Positions 43,970 through 53,327 are shown, counted from the stretch's first letter. The stretch is DNA of 64,000 nt from Henriciella sp. (GCA_017642885.1 JAEPOM010000001.1:62001-126000), one strand, 5' to 3'. Notes: generated by a model not told the origin, from the letters alone. Numbers and translations: made by a program.

Positions 43970-45609
43970 GCTGCGATTTCAGGCGCTTCCTGAGGCAATG
44001 GCGCGATACCACGTATGGTGTCGGCAATCTTCTCCGCGATCATAATCGTCGGCGCGTTCGTATTCCCGCCAATCAGGGTCGGCATCACCGATGCGTCGAC
44101 CACCCGCAAGCCATCAACACCCCGAACCCTCAGGTCGCCATCGAGCGGTGCGTCGTCATGGATCCCCATCGCGACAGTTCCCACCGGATGATAGATCGTT
44201 TCGCCATACGTCCGGATGAACGCATCAATCTCTTCATCCGACTGGACGCTCGCGCCAGGCAAGGCCTCATCTCCGCGGATCGGAGAGAGCGCATTCTGGC
44301 CAGCAATCTCGCGCATCATCTTGACCGACTCCCGCATGGTGACTCGGTCGGTCTCAGCAGCCAGATAATTTGGATCGATCGCAGGATGCGCGAACGGATC
44401 ATCGGACTGAATCATCACCGTCCCGCGGCTGTCAGGCCGCAACTGGCAGGAGTGAATCGTGAAACCGTCTTTCTTGAAATCGTAATTCCCGTGATCGCGC
44501 ATCATCGCGTTGACGAGGTGCAATTGAATATCCGGACGATCCAGACCTTCACGCGTCTTGAGAAATGCGCCAGCCTGAAGGAAATTGTCCGCCCCCGGGC
44601 CGGATTTTGACATCAGATATCTGATCCCAACCGCCAGCTTCTTAAAGCCCGCCTGTTTGGAATAGGCAGAGGCTTTCTGCGTCATCTCATGGATGACCGT
44701 GACATCGAGGTGGTCTTGCAAATTCGCACCGACATTTGGCGAATCGACCACGCAAGTCACACCCTGCTTGCGGATCTCGTCGGCGGGACCAATGCCTGAC
44801 AACTGCAGGATTTGCGGCGACTGAACCGCCCCTGCGCAGACGATAACTTCGCGGTCGGCGATAATCGTTTCCGGCTCGGCGCCCTTTTTGGCGACAATTT
44901 CAACCCCGTGGGTCTTGCCGCCGCGAAACACAACGCGCGACACCAGGGCGGTCGACATCACGGTCAGGTTCTCGCGTTCCTTCACGATGGGGCGAAGATA
45001 GGCGAAGGACGCGCTCCAGCGCTCACCGTCGTGAATGGTACGCTGATACGGACCGAAGCCTTCCTGGTTTGATCCGTTGAAATCCTTGGTGACCGGATAC
45101 CCTGCTTCGCGGCCTGCGTTGACGAACATATCGTAGACCGAATCCTCGAGCGGGCTCTCAGTTACGCGCAGCGGGCCGTCGCCTCCATGGAAGGCATCAG
45201 CGCCGCCTTCATAAGCCTCGGATTTGCGGAAATATGGTAGGACGTCTGAAAATCCCCAACCGGTGAGTCCTGTCTGGCGCCATTGGTCATAATCACGCGC
45301 ATGTCCGCGAATGTAGATCATGCCATTGATAGAAGACGACCCGCCCCAGCCACGCCCACGCGGCCACCACAGTTTGCGGTCTTCCATATGCTTTTGCGGC
45401 GTCGTCCAAAATCCCCAGTTTTGCGGGTTTTCGTCCTTGATCAGCCCACCGACACCGGCTGGCATTCGAATAAGCAGCGAATTGTCTTTTTTTCCCGCTT
45501 CGATCAGGCATACCGAAACATCCGGGTCCTCGCTCAACCGGTTGGCCATCACGCAACCTGCGCTTCCAGCCCCTACAATGATGTAATCAAAGCCCTTTTT
45601 TTGGCTCAT
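43966..45609 (-). CDS. GMC family oxidoreductase (choline dehydrogenase-like)
   Basis: A 547-residue FAD-dependent alcohol dehydrogenase. FAD motif IIVGAGSAGCVMANRL (10-25), GMC signature 1 PRGRGWGGSSSINGMIYIRG (about 83-102), signature 2 GAVQSPQILQLSGIGP, and the C-terminal catalytic HPVGTVAMG with the later GGNTNAPTIMIAEK. The substrate could be choline or a long-chain alcohol; no betaine genes are near. It is divergent from the PilZ gene with a 139-base gap. Confidence 0.93.
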   Translation of the reverse strand: MSQKKGFDYIIVGAGSAGCVMANRLSEDPDVSVCLIEAGKKDNSLLIRMPAGVGGLIKDENPQNWGFWTTPQKHMEDRKLWWPRGRGWGGSSSINGMIYIRGHARDYDQWRQTGLTGWGFSDVLPYFRKSEAYEGGADAFHGGDGPLRVTESPLEDSVYDMFVNAGREAGYPVTKDFNGSNQEGFGPYQRTIHDGERWSASFAYLRPIVKERENLTVMSTALVSRVVFRGGKTHGVEIVAKKGAEPETIIADREVIVCAGAVQSPQILQLSGIGPADEIRKQGVTCVVDSPNVGANLQDHLDVTVIHEMTQKASAYSKQAGFKKLAVGIRYLMSKSGPGADNFLQAGAFLKTREGLDRPDIQLHLVNAMMRDHGNYDFKKDGFTIHSCQLRPDSRGTVMIQSDDPFAHPAIDPNYLAAETDRVTMRESVKMMREIAGQNALSPIRGDEALPGASVQSDEEIDAFIRTYGETIYHPVGTVAMGIHDDAPLDGDLRVRGVDGLRVVDASVMPTLIGGNTNAPTIMIAEKIADTIRGIAPLPQEAPEIAA

Positions 45610-45748
45610 TTCTACTGCCCCGATGCTTTCCTCTGTCCCGCGATTCCTGCGAGTTTAACCGACAATCTCAACCATTTGTGAACCCGCGCCTCATATTGTC
45701 AATGCATACGGCAACGGGCGGTGCGCGGTATACATCTCGGGAGACATC

Positions 45749-46345
45749 ATGAGTGCAGCACTGCTAAAACCTCAAAGCCCAGCGTCGTCGATTCGGACCA
45801 AACCTGACCGTCGTCGCCACAAGCGCGTAGAGCTTAGCCTGAACGGGCGATTTCTGCATGATGGTGCTGATCATACGTTCCTGACAGCGAATGTTTCCTG
45901 CGGCGGCGCGATCGTTCAAGCCCGCGCCATCCCGGAAGTCGGCGCTGCAGTCGTTTGCTATTTTGATGACCTTGGCCGCGTATCCGGTGAAGTCGTTCGC
46001 CATACTGAAGATGGATTTGCGGTCACGTTCAAAGCGTCTGACCACAAGAAAGACAAGCTGTCAGACCGACTGATCTGGTTGCTCAATCACAAGAAATACA
46101 ACCTGTCCGACGAACGTTCAGCGCCCCGTAAAGCGGGCGGCGGTCCGGCATTGGTCACCCGTTCGAATGGCACCAAGCTGCAATGCCGCGTGATCGACAT
46201 TTCACTGACGGGCGCTGCGTTTGAGTTTGATGGTCCGGTTCCTGTCGTCGGCGAACAGGTTCGTGTGGGGACACTGCGCGGCGAAGTTGTGCGCGCGGTC
46301 AGCGGAGAATTTGCTATTCGCTTTCTGCACCAAAAGAAAGCTTGA
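45749..46345 (+). CDS. Tandem PilZ-domain protein
   Basis: A 198-residue soluble protein with two PilZ-like domains. The first has the c-di-GMP ligands RRHKR (about 22-26) and NVSCGG. The second (about 130-195) keeps DISLTG but has no clear RxxxR, so it may bind weakly or serve for dimerisation. It is likely a c-di-GMP effector acting on motility or surface traits. It precedes cysE by 85 bases. Confidence 0.85.
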   Translation: MSAALLKPQSPASSIRTKPDRRRHKRVELSLNGRFLHDGADHTFLTANVSCGGAIVQARAIPEVGAAVVCYFDDLGRVSGEVVRHTEDGFAVTFKASDHKKDKLSDRLIWLLNHKKYNLSDERSAPRKAGGGPALVTRSNGTKLQCRVIDISLTGAAFEFDGPVPVVGEQVRVGTLRGEVVRAVSGEFAIRFLHQKKA

Positions 46346-46430
46346 GCCATCTCCCCTCGCAAGTGTGTGACTTGATCTCAGGACGATCTGACTCCATTTA
46401 GACTCGAGACCCGAATGGAGGATCGGACCC

Positions 46431-47240
46431 GTGGAACACAATCCCGACATTGGCGCGCCGCCTCCGGTATGGACCCGATTGCGCTTTGAAGCCCGCGCCG
46501 CTGCGGCGGATGAGCCAACCATGGCCAGCTATATCGACGCGGCCATCCTGAGCCACGAAACGATTTGCCAGGCCCTCGCCTTTCACATCGCCGAAAAACT
46601 CGCTGGTCCTGAAATGGGTGCCCAACAAGTACGCCAGGTCTTCGCCAACGCCTATGACAGCAATCACGTGCTAGTCGAAGCGGCGGAAGCCGACATGCAG
46701 GCCACGCTGGACCGCGATCCGGCCTGTCGATCCATGTTGCAGCCTTTCCTGTTTTTCAAAGGCTTCCTCGCCCTGCAGACACACCGCGTCGCAAATCATT
46801 TGTGGAAACAGGGCCGCGAAACGCTGGCATTCCAATTCCAGTCGCGCGCCAGCGAATTGTTCGCGGTGGATATCCACCCGGCGGCGACCATTGGAAAAGG
46901 CGTCATGCTCGACCACGCAACGGACATCACGATCGGTGAAACCGCAGTGGTCGGCGACGATTGCTCGCTGCTCCACGGGGTCACGCTGGGCGGAACCGGC
47001 AAGGAAGTCGGCGACCGTCACCCGAAGATTGGCAATGGTGTCTTACTGTCTGTTGGCGCAAAGGTTCTTGGTAATATTCGCGTTGGCGACGAGGCAAAGA
47101 TCGCTGCAGGCTCGGTTGTCCTGAAGGATGTCCCGGCACAATGCACCGTGGCAGGTGTTCCGGCCAAGCAAGTCGGTGGACCGTGCTGTGAGCCAGCGCG
47201 GAGCATGGATCAGGCCATCCCGGACGAAATAGCCAAATAG
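46431..47240 (+). CDS. cysE: Serine O-acetyltransferase
   Basis: A 269-residue CysE: acetyl-CoA + L-serine to O-acetylserine, first step of cysteine synthesis. The N-terminal helical part (about 20-140) and the left-handed beta-helix HPAATIGKGVMLDHATDI onwards (about 145-230) with HGVTLGGTGKEVGDRHPKIGNGVL are diagnostic. GTG is the start; AATGGAGGATCGGACCC before it gives a good site. The C-terminal tail, with paired cysteines (GGPCCEP), may receive cysteine feedback. Confidence 0.95.
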   Translation: MEHNPDIGAPPPVWTRLRFEARAAAADEPTMASYIDAAILSHETICQALAFHIAEKLAGPEMGAQQVRQVFANAYDSNHVLVEAAEADMQATLDRDPACRSMLQPFLFFKGFLALQTHRVANHLWKQGRETLAFQFQSRASELFAVDIHPAATIGKGVMLDHATDITIGETAVVGDDCSLLHGVTLGGTGKEVGDRHPKIGNGVLLSVGAKVLGNIRVGDEAKIAAGSVVLKDVPAQCTVAGVPAKQVGGPCCEPARSMDQAIPDEIAK

Positions 47241-47492
47241 CTAGCGCTTATTGCCCTTGATCTTATTGCATCGCGCATGCGCGAGCTGCAAGTTGTCCAG
47301 CGTGTCTGGACCTCCTTTTGAGCTCGGGATGATATGGTCGAAAGTGGCTCGGTGGTTAGCCCAGATTCGTGAGTGCGGCGCTTCGAAACGGTTGCGCAGC
47401 ATCGGCTTCTCGCAGAGCGCGCATAAGCCGGATTGCGCTGTCCAAAGCGTGTTAAAGTCGTCGCTTCCAGGTGTCAGATAAGGCTGACTCAC
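47241..47492 (-). CDS. Small HNH endonuclease-domain protein
   Basis: An 83-residue HNH protein with a zinc knuckle: CALC and HARC flank [29 protein letters not shown], giving the H-N-H catalytic set. GTG at 47492 is the start; it overlaps the folD stop as GTGA and is preceded by GGAAGAG. Such short HNH proteins are common and the function is usually unknown. Coupling to folD is notable. Confidence 0.78.
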   Translation of the reverse strand: MSQPYLTPGSDDFNTLWTAQSGLCALCEKPMLRNRFEAPHSRIWANHRATFDHIIPSSKGGPDTLDNLQLAHARCNKIKGNKR

Positions 47493-48376
47493 AGCTCTTC
47501 CGGCACATCCCACCCCCGTCGCGCGCACGCGGCCAGCACCGTGTTTCGCAACAGGCAGGCGATGGTCATCGGGCCGACGCCGCCTGGCACGGGGGTGATT
47601 GATCCCGCCACCTCGGCGCAGCTTTCAAAGTCTGCATCGCCGACCAGCTTGGTCTTACCCTCGCCCTTCTCTGGTGCCGGGACGCGGTTGATCCCGACAT
47701 CGATGACGCAAGCGCCCGGTTTCAGCCAGTCGCCTTTGACCATTTCCGGTCGCCCGACGGCCGGAACCACAATATCGGCCTCCCGGCACAGTCCAGGGAG
47801 ATCCGCGGTCCGCGAGTGAGCGATCGAGATGGTGCAATTCTCTGCCAGGAAAAGAAGCGCGGCTGGCTTACCCACCAGGATAGAGCGACCGATCACTACG
47901 ACGTGCTTGCCGGACAGGTCGTCCCCCAAGGCACGTTTGGCAAGGATCACGCAGCCCGTTGGTGTGCAGGGGCGCATGCCCGGTTTGCCGAGGCTGAGGC
48001 GCCCGGCACTGGTTTCCGTCAAACCATCGACATCCTTGTCTGGGTGAATCTTCTCGATCGCAGCAGCTTCGTCGAGGCCTTTGGGAAGCGGCAACTGCAG
48101 CAGAATACCATCGACCTCGTCATCATTGTTGAGGTCTGAAATCAGGTTCTCAACCTCAAACTGGGTCGCGTCTTTGGGCAGTTGGTGGTGCAGAGAACGC
48201 ATGCCGCACGCTTCGGTCTGGCGCACCTTATTGCGAACATAGACCTGACTGGCTGCATCCTCACCGACCAATACGACGGCGAGCGTTGGCTGCCCCGGCA
48301 AAGCCTCGACTGCAGTCGCGACACTGGCGCGCACGTCGGCGGCGACGTCTTTTCCAGAAATGATTTCAGCTGCCAT
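47489..48376 (-). CDS. folD: Methylenetetrahydrofolate dehydrogenase/cyclohydrolase
   Basis: A 295-residue bifunctional FolD interconverting 5,10-methylene-, methenyl- and 10-formyl-tetrahydrofolate. Seen: [18 protein letters not shown] (Tyr/Lys active pair), [18 protein letters not shown], the Rossmann motif [13 protein letters not shown] and [28 protein letters not shown] before the ATG at 48376 decides the start. It lies 107 bases after yggT; the HNH gene follows with a GTGA overlap. Confidence 0.96.
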   Translation of the reverse strand: MAAEIISGKDVAADVRASVATAVEALPGQPTLAVVLVGEDAASQVYVRNKVRQTEACGMRSLHHQLPKDATQFEVENLISDLNNDDEVDGILLQLPLPKGLDEAAAIEKIHPDKDVDGLTETSAGRLSLGKPGMRPCTPTGCVILAKRALGDDLSGKHVVVIGRSILVGKPAALLFLAENCTISIAHSRTADLPGLCREADIVVPAVGRPEMVKGDWLKPGACVIDVGINRVPAPEKGEGKTKLVGDADFESCAEVAGSITPVPGGVGPMTIACLLRNTVLAACARRGWDVPEEL

Positions 48377-48483
48377 GACCCATCTCTCCCATGGTTGGCT
48401 CGCGCAATTCACGCGTAGAGCCGCTGCAATGTCCCGCCTTTAGAGCGAGACATCAGATTCGTCACCCGCAATGCAGCTAAAAA

Positions 48484-48792
48484 CTAGGCTGGAAGGGCAA
48501 GAATGATGCGAGGGATGAGCCAGTCTCGCAGGAACGGAATGGCCAACGCCACAACCAGGATCGACAGATCCAGCCCGCCAATTGGCGGAATAAATCGCCG
48601 GATCGGCTTCGCAACCGGTTCAATCACGGAGAAAAGAAAGCCGTATATCGATCGAACGGTTTGATTGCGATTATCAACCACGCCACCGATCATCAGCCAG
48701 CCCAGAATAACGTATGCGAGCAAGGCGAAGAAGAAGATCGTGAGGACGGGCGATATGAAATAGCTGTGCAGGGCCCAGAATAGGTCTCTCAA
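48484..48792 (-). CDS. YggT family membrane protein
   Basis: A 102-residue two-segment membrane protein: hydrophobic stretches near 15-37 and 70-92, with the family marks LLAYVILGWLMIGG and the EPVAKPIRRFIPPIGGLDLSILVV segment. YggT proteins are linked to osmotic or envelope stress and cell division. In Alphaproteobacteria it commonly precedes DUF167 and folD; here DUF167 is absent. Confidence 0.93.
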   Translation of the reverse strand: MRDLFWALHSYFISPVLTIFFFALLAYVILGWLMIGGVVDNRNQTVRSIYGFLFSVIEPVAKPIRRFIPPIGGLDLSILVVALAIPFLRDWLIPRIILALPA

Positions 48793-48856
48793 AGCTCAGA
48801 CTCCGTAATTGTTTCGTGTCACCTAGGACGCTTCTCGCAGGCCTGCAAGAGAGCGG

Positions 48857-49669
48857 TTACTCGGCATTGCGAAAGCGTTTTGATTGCGCGTCGACCATCG
48901 CCCGCCCTAACGGTTCCGGCAGGAGCTTGCTCAGCGTCGCCAGGCCCTTGTTAACAGCGCCGGGTACGACGACTGGCTGGCCTCGATCGCAGGCGCGAAT
49001 CCCAGCCTCAACGACGGGCGCAGCTTCCATCCACATCCAGTCTGGCATTTCATTGGTTTTCTCGCGTGTGCCATTCACATCGTGGAACTCAGACCAGGTA
49101 AATCCTGGGCAAAGCGCTGTGCAGTGGACATTTTCATAGCCGCCCCCCTGCGCTTCTGCGTGAATACTCTCGGAGAACTTGATCATCCCGGATTTGACGC
49201 TGGCATAGAGCGTGTGCCCGTTGGAGCCCGGCGTGTAGCCCGCAAGCGATGCAACGTTGATGATCCGCCCGAAATTGCGCTCGGCCATTCCGGCGAGCAC
49301 CTTGTGCGTCAACTCCACTGGCGCGGTGTAAAGCACGCGAAGAAACTGCGCCTGGTCTTTCCACTTGGTATTGAAGAACGTTCCCGGCAGGCCGTAGCCT
49401 GCATTGTTCACGAGCCCATCAACATGCCGGCCGGCCTCCTTGATCTCTTTGAGGATCGTGTCGACGCTATTGGCCCGCGCCAGGTCCTGCGAAATCACGA
49501 TGGTTGAGACCTGGTATTTTTCTTCCATATCCCGCGCCAGTTTTTCCAGGCGGTCAGCACGGCGCGCCGTGAGCGCCAGGTCCCATCCGAGTTCAGCATA
49601 TTGCTTGGCAAACTCCTCACCGATACCGGCAGAAGCTCCGGTGATGAGCATCAGTTTTCGGTCAGACAT
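48857..49669 (-). CDS. Short-chain dehydrogenase/reductase
   Basis: A 270-residue classical SDR. TGASAGIG (10-17), NNAGYG near 90, the active Ser in INVASLAG and YASVKSG (Tyr-x3-Lys). A C-terminal amphipathic segment (AVNKGLATLSKLLPEPLGR) resembles that of the membrane-associated DltE-like/ketoreductase SDRs. Substrate unknown. It follows the methyltransferase gene on the same strand after six bases, so they are probably cotranscribed. Confidence 0.9.
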   Translation of the reverse strand: MSDRKLMLITGASAGIGEEFAKQYAELGWDLALTARRADRLEKLARDMEEKYQVSTIVISQDLARANSVDTILKEIKEAGRHVDGLVNNAGYGLPGTFFNTKWKDQAQFLRVLYTAPVELTHKVLAGMAERNFGRIINVASLAGYTPGSNGHTLYASVKSGMIKFSESIHAEAQGGGYENVHCTALCPGFTWSEFHDVNGTREKTNEMPDWMWMEAAPVVEAGIRACDRGQPVVVPGAVNKGLATLSKLLPEPLGRAMVDAQSKRFRNAE

Positions 49670-49675
49670 CAGTCT

Positions 49676-50752
49676 CTATCCTTGTTTGCGCCAAACCCTG
49701 ACCTTGGTCAGGAAGGCAAGGTTCAATCGTTCGGAGGTAAATCCCGCCGCGGCCATATGCGGATCAAAGTCCCATTTCAGATAGCCTTTATAATAGGGCT
49801 CGTGGAACCCTTCCGGGAAATACTCAAGAAATCCATCCAGCCCGGAATCATCCCCAAATTGCAGACTGTCCGCGATGATGAATGTGCCGCCGGGCTTTAG
49901 AACCCGTGCAGCCTCGGCAATCACTTTTGGACGAATTCGAGGGGGTAATTCATGGAACAGGTAGATCGATATCAGGTGATCGAAGCGCTCATTTTCAAAA
50001 GGCAGATTTTCGGCCATCCCTTCTACGATTTCGACTTGCGGCCAGCGCTTAACCGCTGCCCGCGCTGCCTCGGCATATGGCGGGGACAAATCGAGGCCAG
50101 TGAGGTTCAGACGCGGCATCGCTCGCAGCGTCTGCGCCATGAAACGCCCCGTTCCACACGCAAGATCGAGGACTTGCGTGTTGCGCTGATCGCCCTGTCT
50201 CGCTTCCCGAACGAGTTCAGCAAGCGCAGCACGACGCATGGCATCTGCCGCGCCAGTAAACAGCGCTTCGACCTGATGATCGTAAATTTCTGCACTGTCT
50301 TCGCTCAACCAGCCATCGGTCTGATAGTGGAAGTTTTGACGGTAATAGGTTGGAAAGCGCTTGGGATCAGCCGCCTCATGCGTGCGAACTTCGATGCCGT
50401 TTCGTTCCAGCCGCCGACGGTCGACATCTGAGACATCGCTCAAAAACGCCTGCGCTCGGCGGATAGATTTTGGCAAATCGCGCAGCCGCATGTCGGTGCC
50501 GACCGGATCAGGATAAAGCCCCGCTTCAACATTCGCCCGGTCTTGTCGAAACAGATCGAAATAGGCGGCGCGAAGCGTCTTGGTATCTGGGGAATTGTCG
50601 GGCTTGAAAGCAGGCTCGCCAGGCCGATTGAACCCGGCAGAACGACGCCGCGCCAGTGCATATTGACCGCCATACCAGGCCGCACGCAGCCCTTGCGCAG
50701 CGGTGTATCGGGCCCGGCCCGCAGTCTTCATGGCGTCTTTCAACACTCCCAT
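49676..50752 (-). CDS. SAM-dependent methyltransferase
   Basis: A 358-residue class I methyltransferase. An N-terminal region of about 180 residues without a clear family precedes the Rossmann core: VLDLACGTGRFMAQTL (motif I), NLTGLDLSPPYAEAAR, then a UbiE-like segment LPFENERFDHLISIYLFHELP. The N-terminal YRQNFHYQTDGWLS stretch resembles UbiE/Coq5-type lipid or quinone methyltransferases. It precedes the SDR; a lipid or polyketide role is possible. The acceptor is unknown. Confidence 0.87.
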   Translation of the reverse strand: MGVLKDAMKTAGRARYTAAQGLRAAWYGGQYALARRRSAGFNRPGEPAFKPDNSPDTKTLRAAYFDLFRQDRANVEAGLYPDPVGTDMRLRDLPKSIRRAQAFLSDVSDVDRRRLERNGIEVRTHEAADPKRFPTYYRQNFHYQTDGWLSEDSAEIYDHQVEALFTGAADAMRRAALAELVREARQGDQRNTQVLDLACGTGRFMAQTLRAMPRLNLTGLDLSPPYAEAARAAVKRWPQVEIVEGMAENLPFENERFDHLISIYLFHELPPRIRPKVIAEAARVLKPGGTFIIADSLQFGDDSGLDGFLEYFPEGFHEPYYKGYLKWDFDPHMAAAGFTSERLNLAFLTKVRVWRKQG

Positions 50753-50886
50753 CCACCCTACATGGGCTCCCCATGCCGTAACGTCCAGTGCACACAGCGC
50801 CTCATTCCTTCAGGTTCCGTTCAGACAGGTTCGGGCAGCTTGAGGGCAATATGGGCGGGTGCGTCTCGCGAAACAGGAGATCTTCC

Positions 50887-51684
50887 ATGATCCGAGCCAG
50901 TCTTATCACCGCCGCTGCTGCCTTTTGTCTGGCACCTGCGGCCATGGCTGACCACAACTACAATAGCGGCTATGGTGGATATCACGGGCCGCAGCCATCC
51001 GTGGCGAGCGTCGCCTGTGAGAAGCAGAAAGACAGTGACCGTCTGGCAGGCGGTCTCGTGGGCGCCGTGGCAGGCGGCCTGATCGGTGTTGCTATTGGCG
51101 GCGAACTGGAGCCGGACAATGGCTACCATCGTTATCGTGGCTACAGAGGTCACCGAGGGTATCGTGGCCACCGTGGCTATCGCGGACATCGTCGAGGCTA
51201 TTATCATGATCGCGGCGACGATGGTGCTGAGATTGCAGGCGGCTTGATCGGTGCCCTAGCCGGGGCTGCGATTGGCAGCGAGCTCGCAGGCGGCTCTTCC
51301 GACTGCGTACAGACATACTCCTCAGGCAGTTATGATACGGGCCGCGTCTATTCAGGACAGAACTATGGCTCTGGCATGTCGGGTGTTCATGCGCCGACAC
51401 GATCACCAACCGGCCCAGCCTGGGAAAACCCACAGCAGCAACAATCAACCGGTTCGGCCTATCCCCAGCCGGTGAGCGCACCAGGACCCGCCTATCCTTC
51501 CTATCCCGAAGATCGGAACGAAGACCTTTATGGTGCGCCTGAAGCTCAAACATCTGAGCGCGAATGCACGACAGTCCGCCGGGAAACCAGGTTGCCGGAT
51601 GGCACCGTGATCCGCGAACCGGTCGAGGTTTGCCAAACCGACGATGGCCGCTGGCAGATGCCGGAACCCATTCCAGCCTACTGA
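50887..51684 (+). CDS. Exported glycine-zipper protein with a Tyr/Arg/His repeat region
   Basis: A 265-residue exported protein, signal peptide about 1-21. Two glycine-zipper segments (AGGLVGAVAGGLIGVAIGG near 53-72 and AGGLIGALAGAAIGSELAGG near 118-137) frame a basic stretch of GYRGHR repeats. The later part is Ser/Pro/Gln-rich, ending in a small domain with paired cysteines (SERECTTVRRETRLPDGTVIREPVEVCQ). Related proteins (17 kDa surface antigen-like, RcnB-like) sit in the outer membrane. Ribosome site AGGAG before 50887. It ends at a clear terminator. Confidence 0.78.
   Translation: MIRASLITAAAAFCLAPAAMADHNYNSGYGGYHGPQPSVASVACEKQKDSDRLAGGLVGAVAGGLIGVAIGGELEPDNGYHRYRGYRGHRGYRGHRGYRGHRRGYYHDRGDDGAEIAGGLIGALAGAAIGSELAGGSSDCVQTYSSGSYDTGRVYSGQNYGSGMSGVHAPTRSPTGPAWENPQQQQSTGSAYPQPVSAPGPAYPSYPEDRNEDLYGAPEAQTSERECTTVRRETRLPDGTVIREPVEVCQTDDGRWQMPEPIPAY
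51121..51192 (+). repeat. 18-base tandem repeat (about 4 units)
   Basis: Four 18-base units (51121, 51139, 51157, 51175) encode GYRGHR-type hexapeptides inside the glycine-zipper protein. The first unit has diverged most. A change in copy number would stay in frame. Confidence 0.75.
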
Positions 51685-51713
51685 GCGGGTTTTTAGGACA
51701 CATCAAATGCACC

Positions 51714-51745
51714 AATAGGGGAAGTTCCGCACTTCCCCTATTTTT
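51714..51745 (+). terminator. Intrinsic terminator after the glycine-zipper gene
   Basis: AATAGGGGAAG pairs perfectly with CTTCCCCTATT around a 7-base loop (TTCCGCA), and a T-run follows. It lies 30 bases after the stop of the glycine-zipper gene, and the next gene on the same strand begins 22 bases beyond, so that gene probably has its own start signals. Confidence 0.85.
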
Positions 51746-51766
51746 ATGCGAGGCGTATGAGGGGGC

Positions 51767-52708
51767 ATGACTGAATACTTTACCCCTATTTCGTTCGAGC
51801 AATGGCCGGATCAAAAAGAAGCCTTTGCCGACGCGCTCGGGCACTCGTTCCGTGAAACCGGATTTGCTGTGATCAGCGATCACCCGATCTCGCAAAGTGT
51901 GATTGATCGCGCTGTGGCGGCGTCCAAGGCGTTCTTTGAACTGCCTGAAAACGTCAAAGAACAATATCACGACGCAGAGGGCGGCCGGCAGCGTGGCTAC
52001 ACGCCGTTTGGAACGGAGAACGCCAAAGGTAATGCAGCAGCCGATCTGAAAGAGTTTTGGCATACTGGCCGCGCCCTGCCAGAAGACAGCCCCTATCGCG
52101 CGACGATGAAGGACACGCCCGCCGTTCCAGAAGTGGCGGAGTTTGATGCAGCGACTCGCGATTTCTACACAGCAATGGATGAATTCGGTGCCCAATTGCT
52201 GCGCGCTGTCGCGCTTCACCTGGGTCTCTCTGAGACCTGGTTTGACGACAAGGTTGAGAGCGGCAACTCAATCCTGCGGCTGTTGCACTATCCGCCTCAG
52301 AAAAACCCTCCACCGCAAGGCACGGTTCGCGCTGGCGCGCACGAAGATATCAATGTGATCACTCTGTTGCTGGGAGCGGAGGAAGCCGGTCTGCAGGCCT
52401 TACATCGCACCGGCGAATGGCTCGACGTCAATCCGCCAGCGGGTTCCCTGGTGATCAATTGTGGTGACATGCTGCAACGCCTGACCGGGGGCATCCTGCC
52501 GTCAACGACACATCGCGTGCTGAACCCGTCGCCGGAGCGCTCCAAGTTCCCGCGCTACTCGACCCCATTTTTCCTGCACTTCAATCAAGACGTCATGATC
52601 GAAGCACTGCCGCAATGCCTGAAAGAAGGTGGAAAAGCTGAGCCGCCGATCACCGCGCAGGACTATCTGATGGAGCGATTGCGCGAGATCGGCTTGGTCA
52701 AAGCTTAG
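51767..52708 (+). CDS. Isopenicillin N synthase-like 2OG-Fe(II) oxygenase
   Basis: A 313-residue non-haem iron dioxygenase of the IPNS-like branch. Iron ligands His192 and Asp194 (AHEDINVITLL) and His249 (STTHRV); Arg263 and Ser265 (FPRYST) for 2-oxoglutarate. DIOX_N-type N-terminus with FRETGFAVISDHPI. Such enzymes in Proteobacteria often have unknown small-molecule substrates. It follows an intrinsic terminator and overlaps the GNAT gene by 11 bases at the 3' end. Confidence 0.9.
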   Translation: MTEYFTPISFEQWPDQKEAFADALGHSFRETGFAVISDHPISQSVIDRAVAASKAFFELPENVKEQYHDAEGGRQRGYTPFGTENAKGNAAADLKEFWHTGRALPEDSPYRATMKDTPAVPEVAEFDAATRDFYTAMDEFGAQLLRAVALHLGLSETWFDDKVESGNSILRLLHYPPQKNPPPQGTVRAGAHEDINVITLLLGAEEAGLQALHRTGEWLDVNPPAGSLVINCGDMLQRLTGGILPSTTHRVLNPSPERSKFPRYSTPFFLHFNQDVMIEALPQCLKEGGKAEPPITAQDYLMERLREIGLVKA

Positions 52709-53327
52709 TCGTCTTTTGATGCGCGCGGCGCCATTCATCACGCGTAACTTCCCAGACTCGAGACTGCCGCGTTGAACCATCGGCGCGTGTGCTCGTAATT
52801 TCGCCTTTGCGAGCGAGGCCAAGACCGTCCAGCATGCGTGCGGTCCGGACATTGTCGAGCGCGCCCGTTGCAACGATTAGTTCGAGCTCCAATTCATCGA
52901 ACATCCAGTCAAACGACTGCTTCGCGCCGTTTACACCTGCGCGATGACCTTGCTGATCCTGGCGCAGTGCTCCGCCGAGATCGCCGGCGCCCCACTCCGG
53001 CCAAATCTCGAACTCAGAATAACCGATGACGCCGCCATCTGCGTCGAAGCGCAAGAATAAAACTCCCTCTCCGACGGCCTGCGCGTCGATATTGCGTGCA
53101 ATCATGCTGCGAACAGACTCGACCGTGAGTGGGCGCGGGAGGTTATAGATTGGAGCGTGAATACTGGGATCTGAGAGGAACTCATAAAACGCGTCCGCGT
53201 CTTCCAGGCTGGCCACGCGGCTCGGAGATTTCTCGAATCCAATGCCCTTGGCCTTCCGAACCGCTTCGCGAATGGCTTTTTGCCGCGCAGGTGAAAGTGC
53301 AATCCGGGTGAGTGGCAAATCCCCCAA
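52698..53327 (-). CDS. GNAT family N-acetyltransferase
   Basis: A 209-residue GNAT-fold protein, RimJ/Acetyltransf_3-like: YEFLSDPSIHAPIYNLPRPLTVESVRSMI in the first half, the acetyl-CoA-binding region near 123-133 (GGALRQDQQGHRAG; the usual RxxGxG/A is altered), then the terminal DNVRTARMLDGLGLARKGE. It begins directly after the ribokinase stop and may be third in a nucleoside-salvage run. Substrate unknown. Confidence 0.78.
   Translation of the reverse strand: MGDLPLTRIALSPARQKAIREAVRKAKGIGFEKSPSRVASLEDADAFYEFLSDPSIHAPIYNLPRPLTVESVRSMIARNIDAQAVGEGVLFLRFDADGGVIGYSEFEIWPEWGAGDLGGALRQDQQGHRAGVNGAKQSFDWMFDELELELIVATGALDNVRTARMLDGLGLARKGEITSTRADGSTRQSRVWEVTRDEWRRAHQKTTKL

Noticed and set aside
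47241-47492. HNH protein as part of a restriction or homing system
   Set aside because: No methylase, intron, mobile element or defence gene lies near, and it is coupled to folD.
51121-51192. CRISPR-like array
   Set aside because: Units are contiguous 18-mers in frame within a protein gene, with no spacers and no cas genes.
51092-52219. Minus-strand frame of about 375 codons over the glycine-zipper and oxygenase genes
   Set aside because: It spans two well-supported plus-strand genes and a strong terminator, and its product is compositionally odd.
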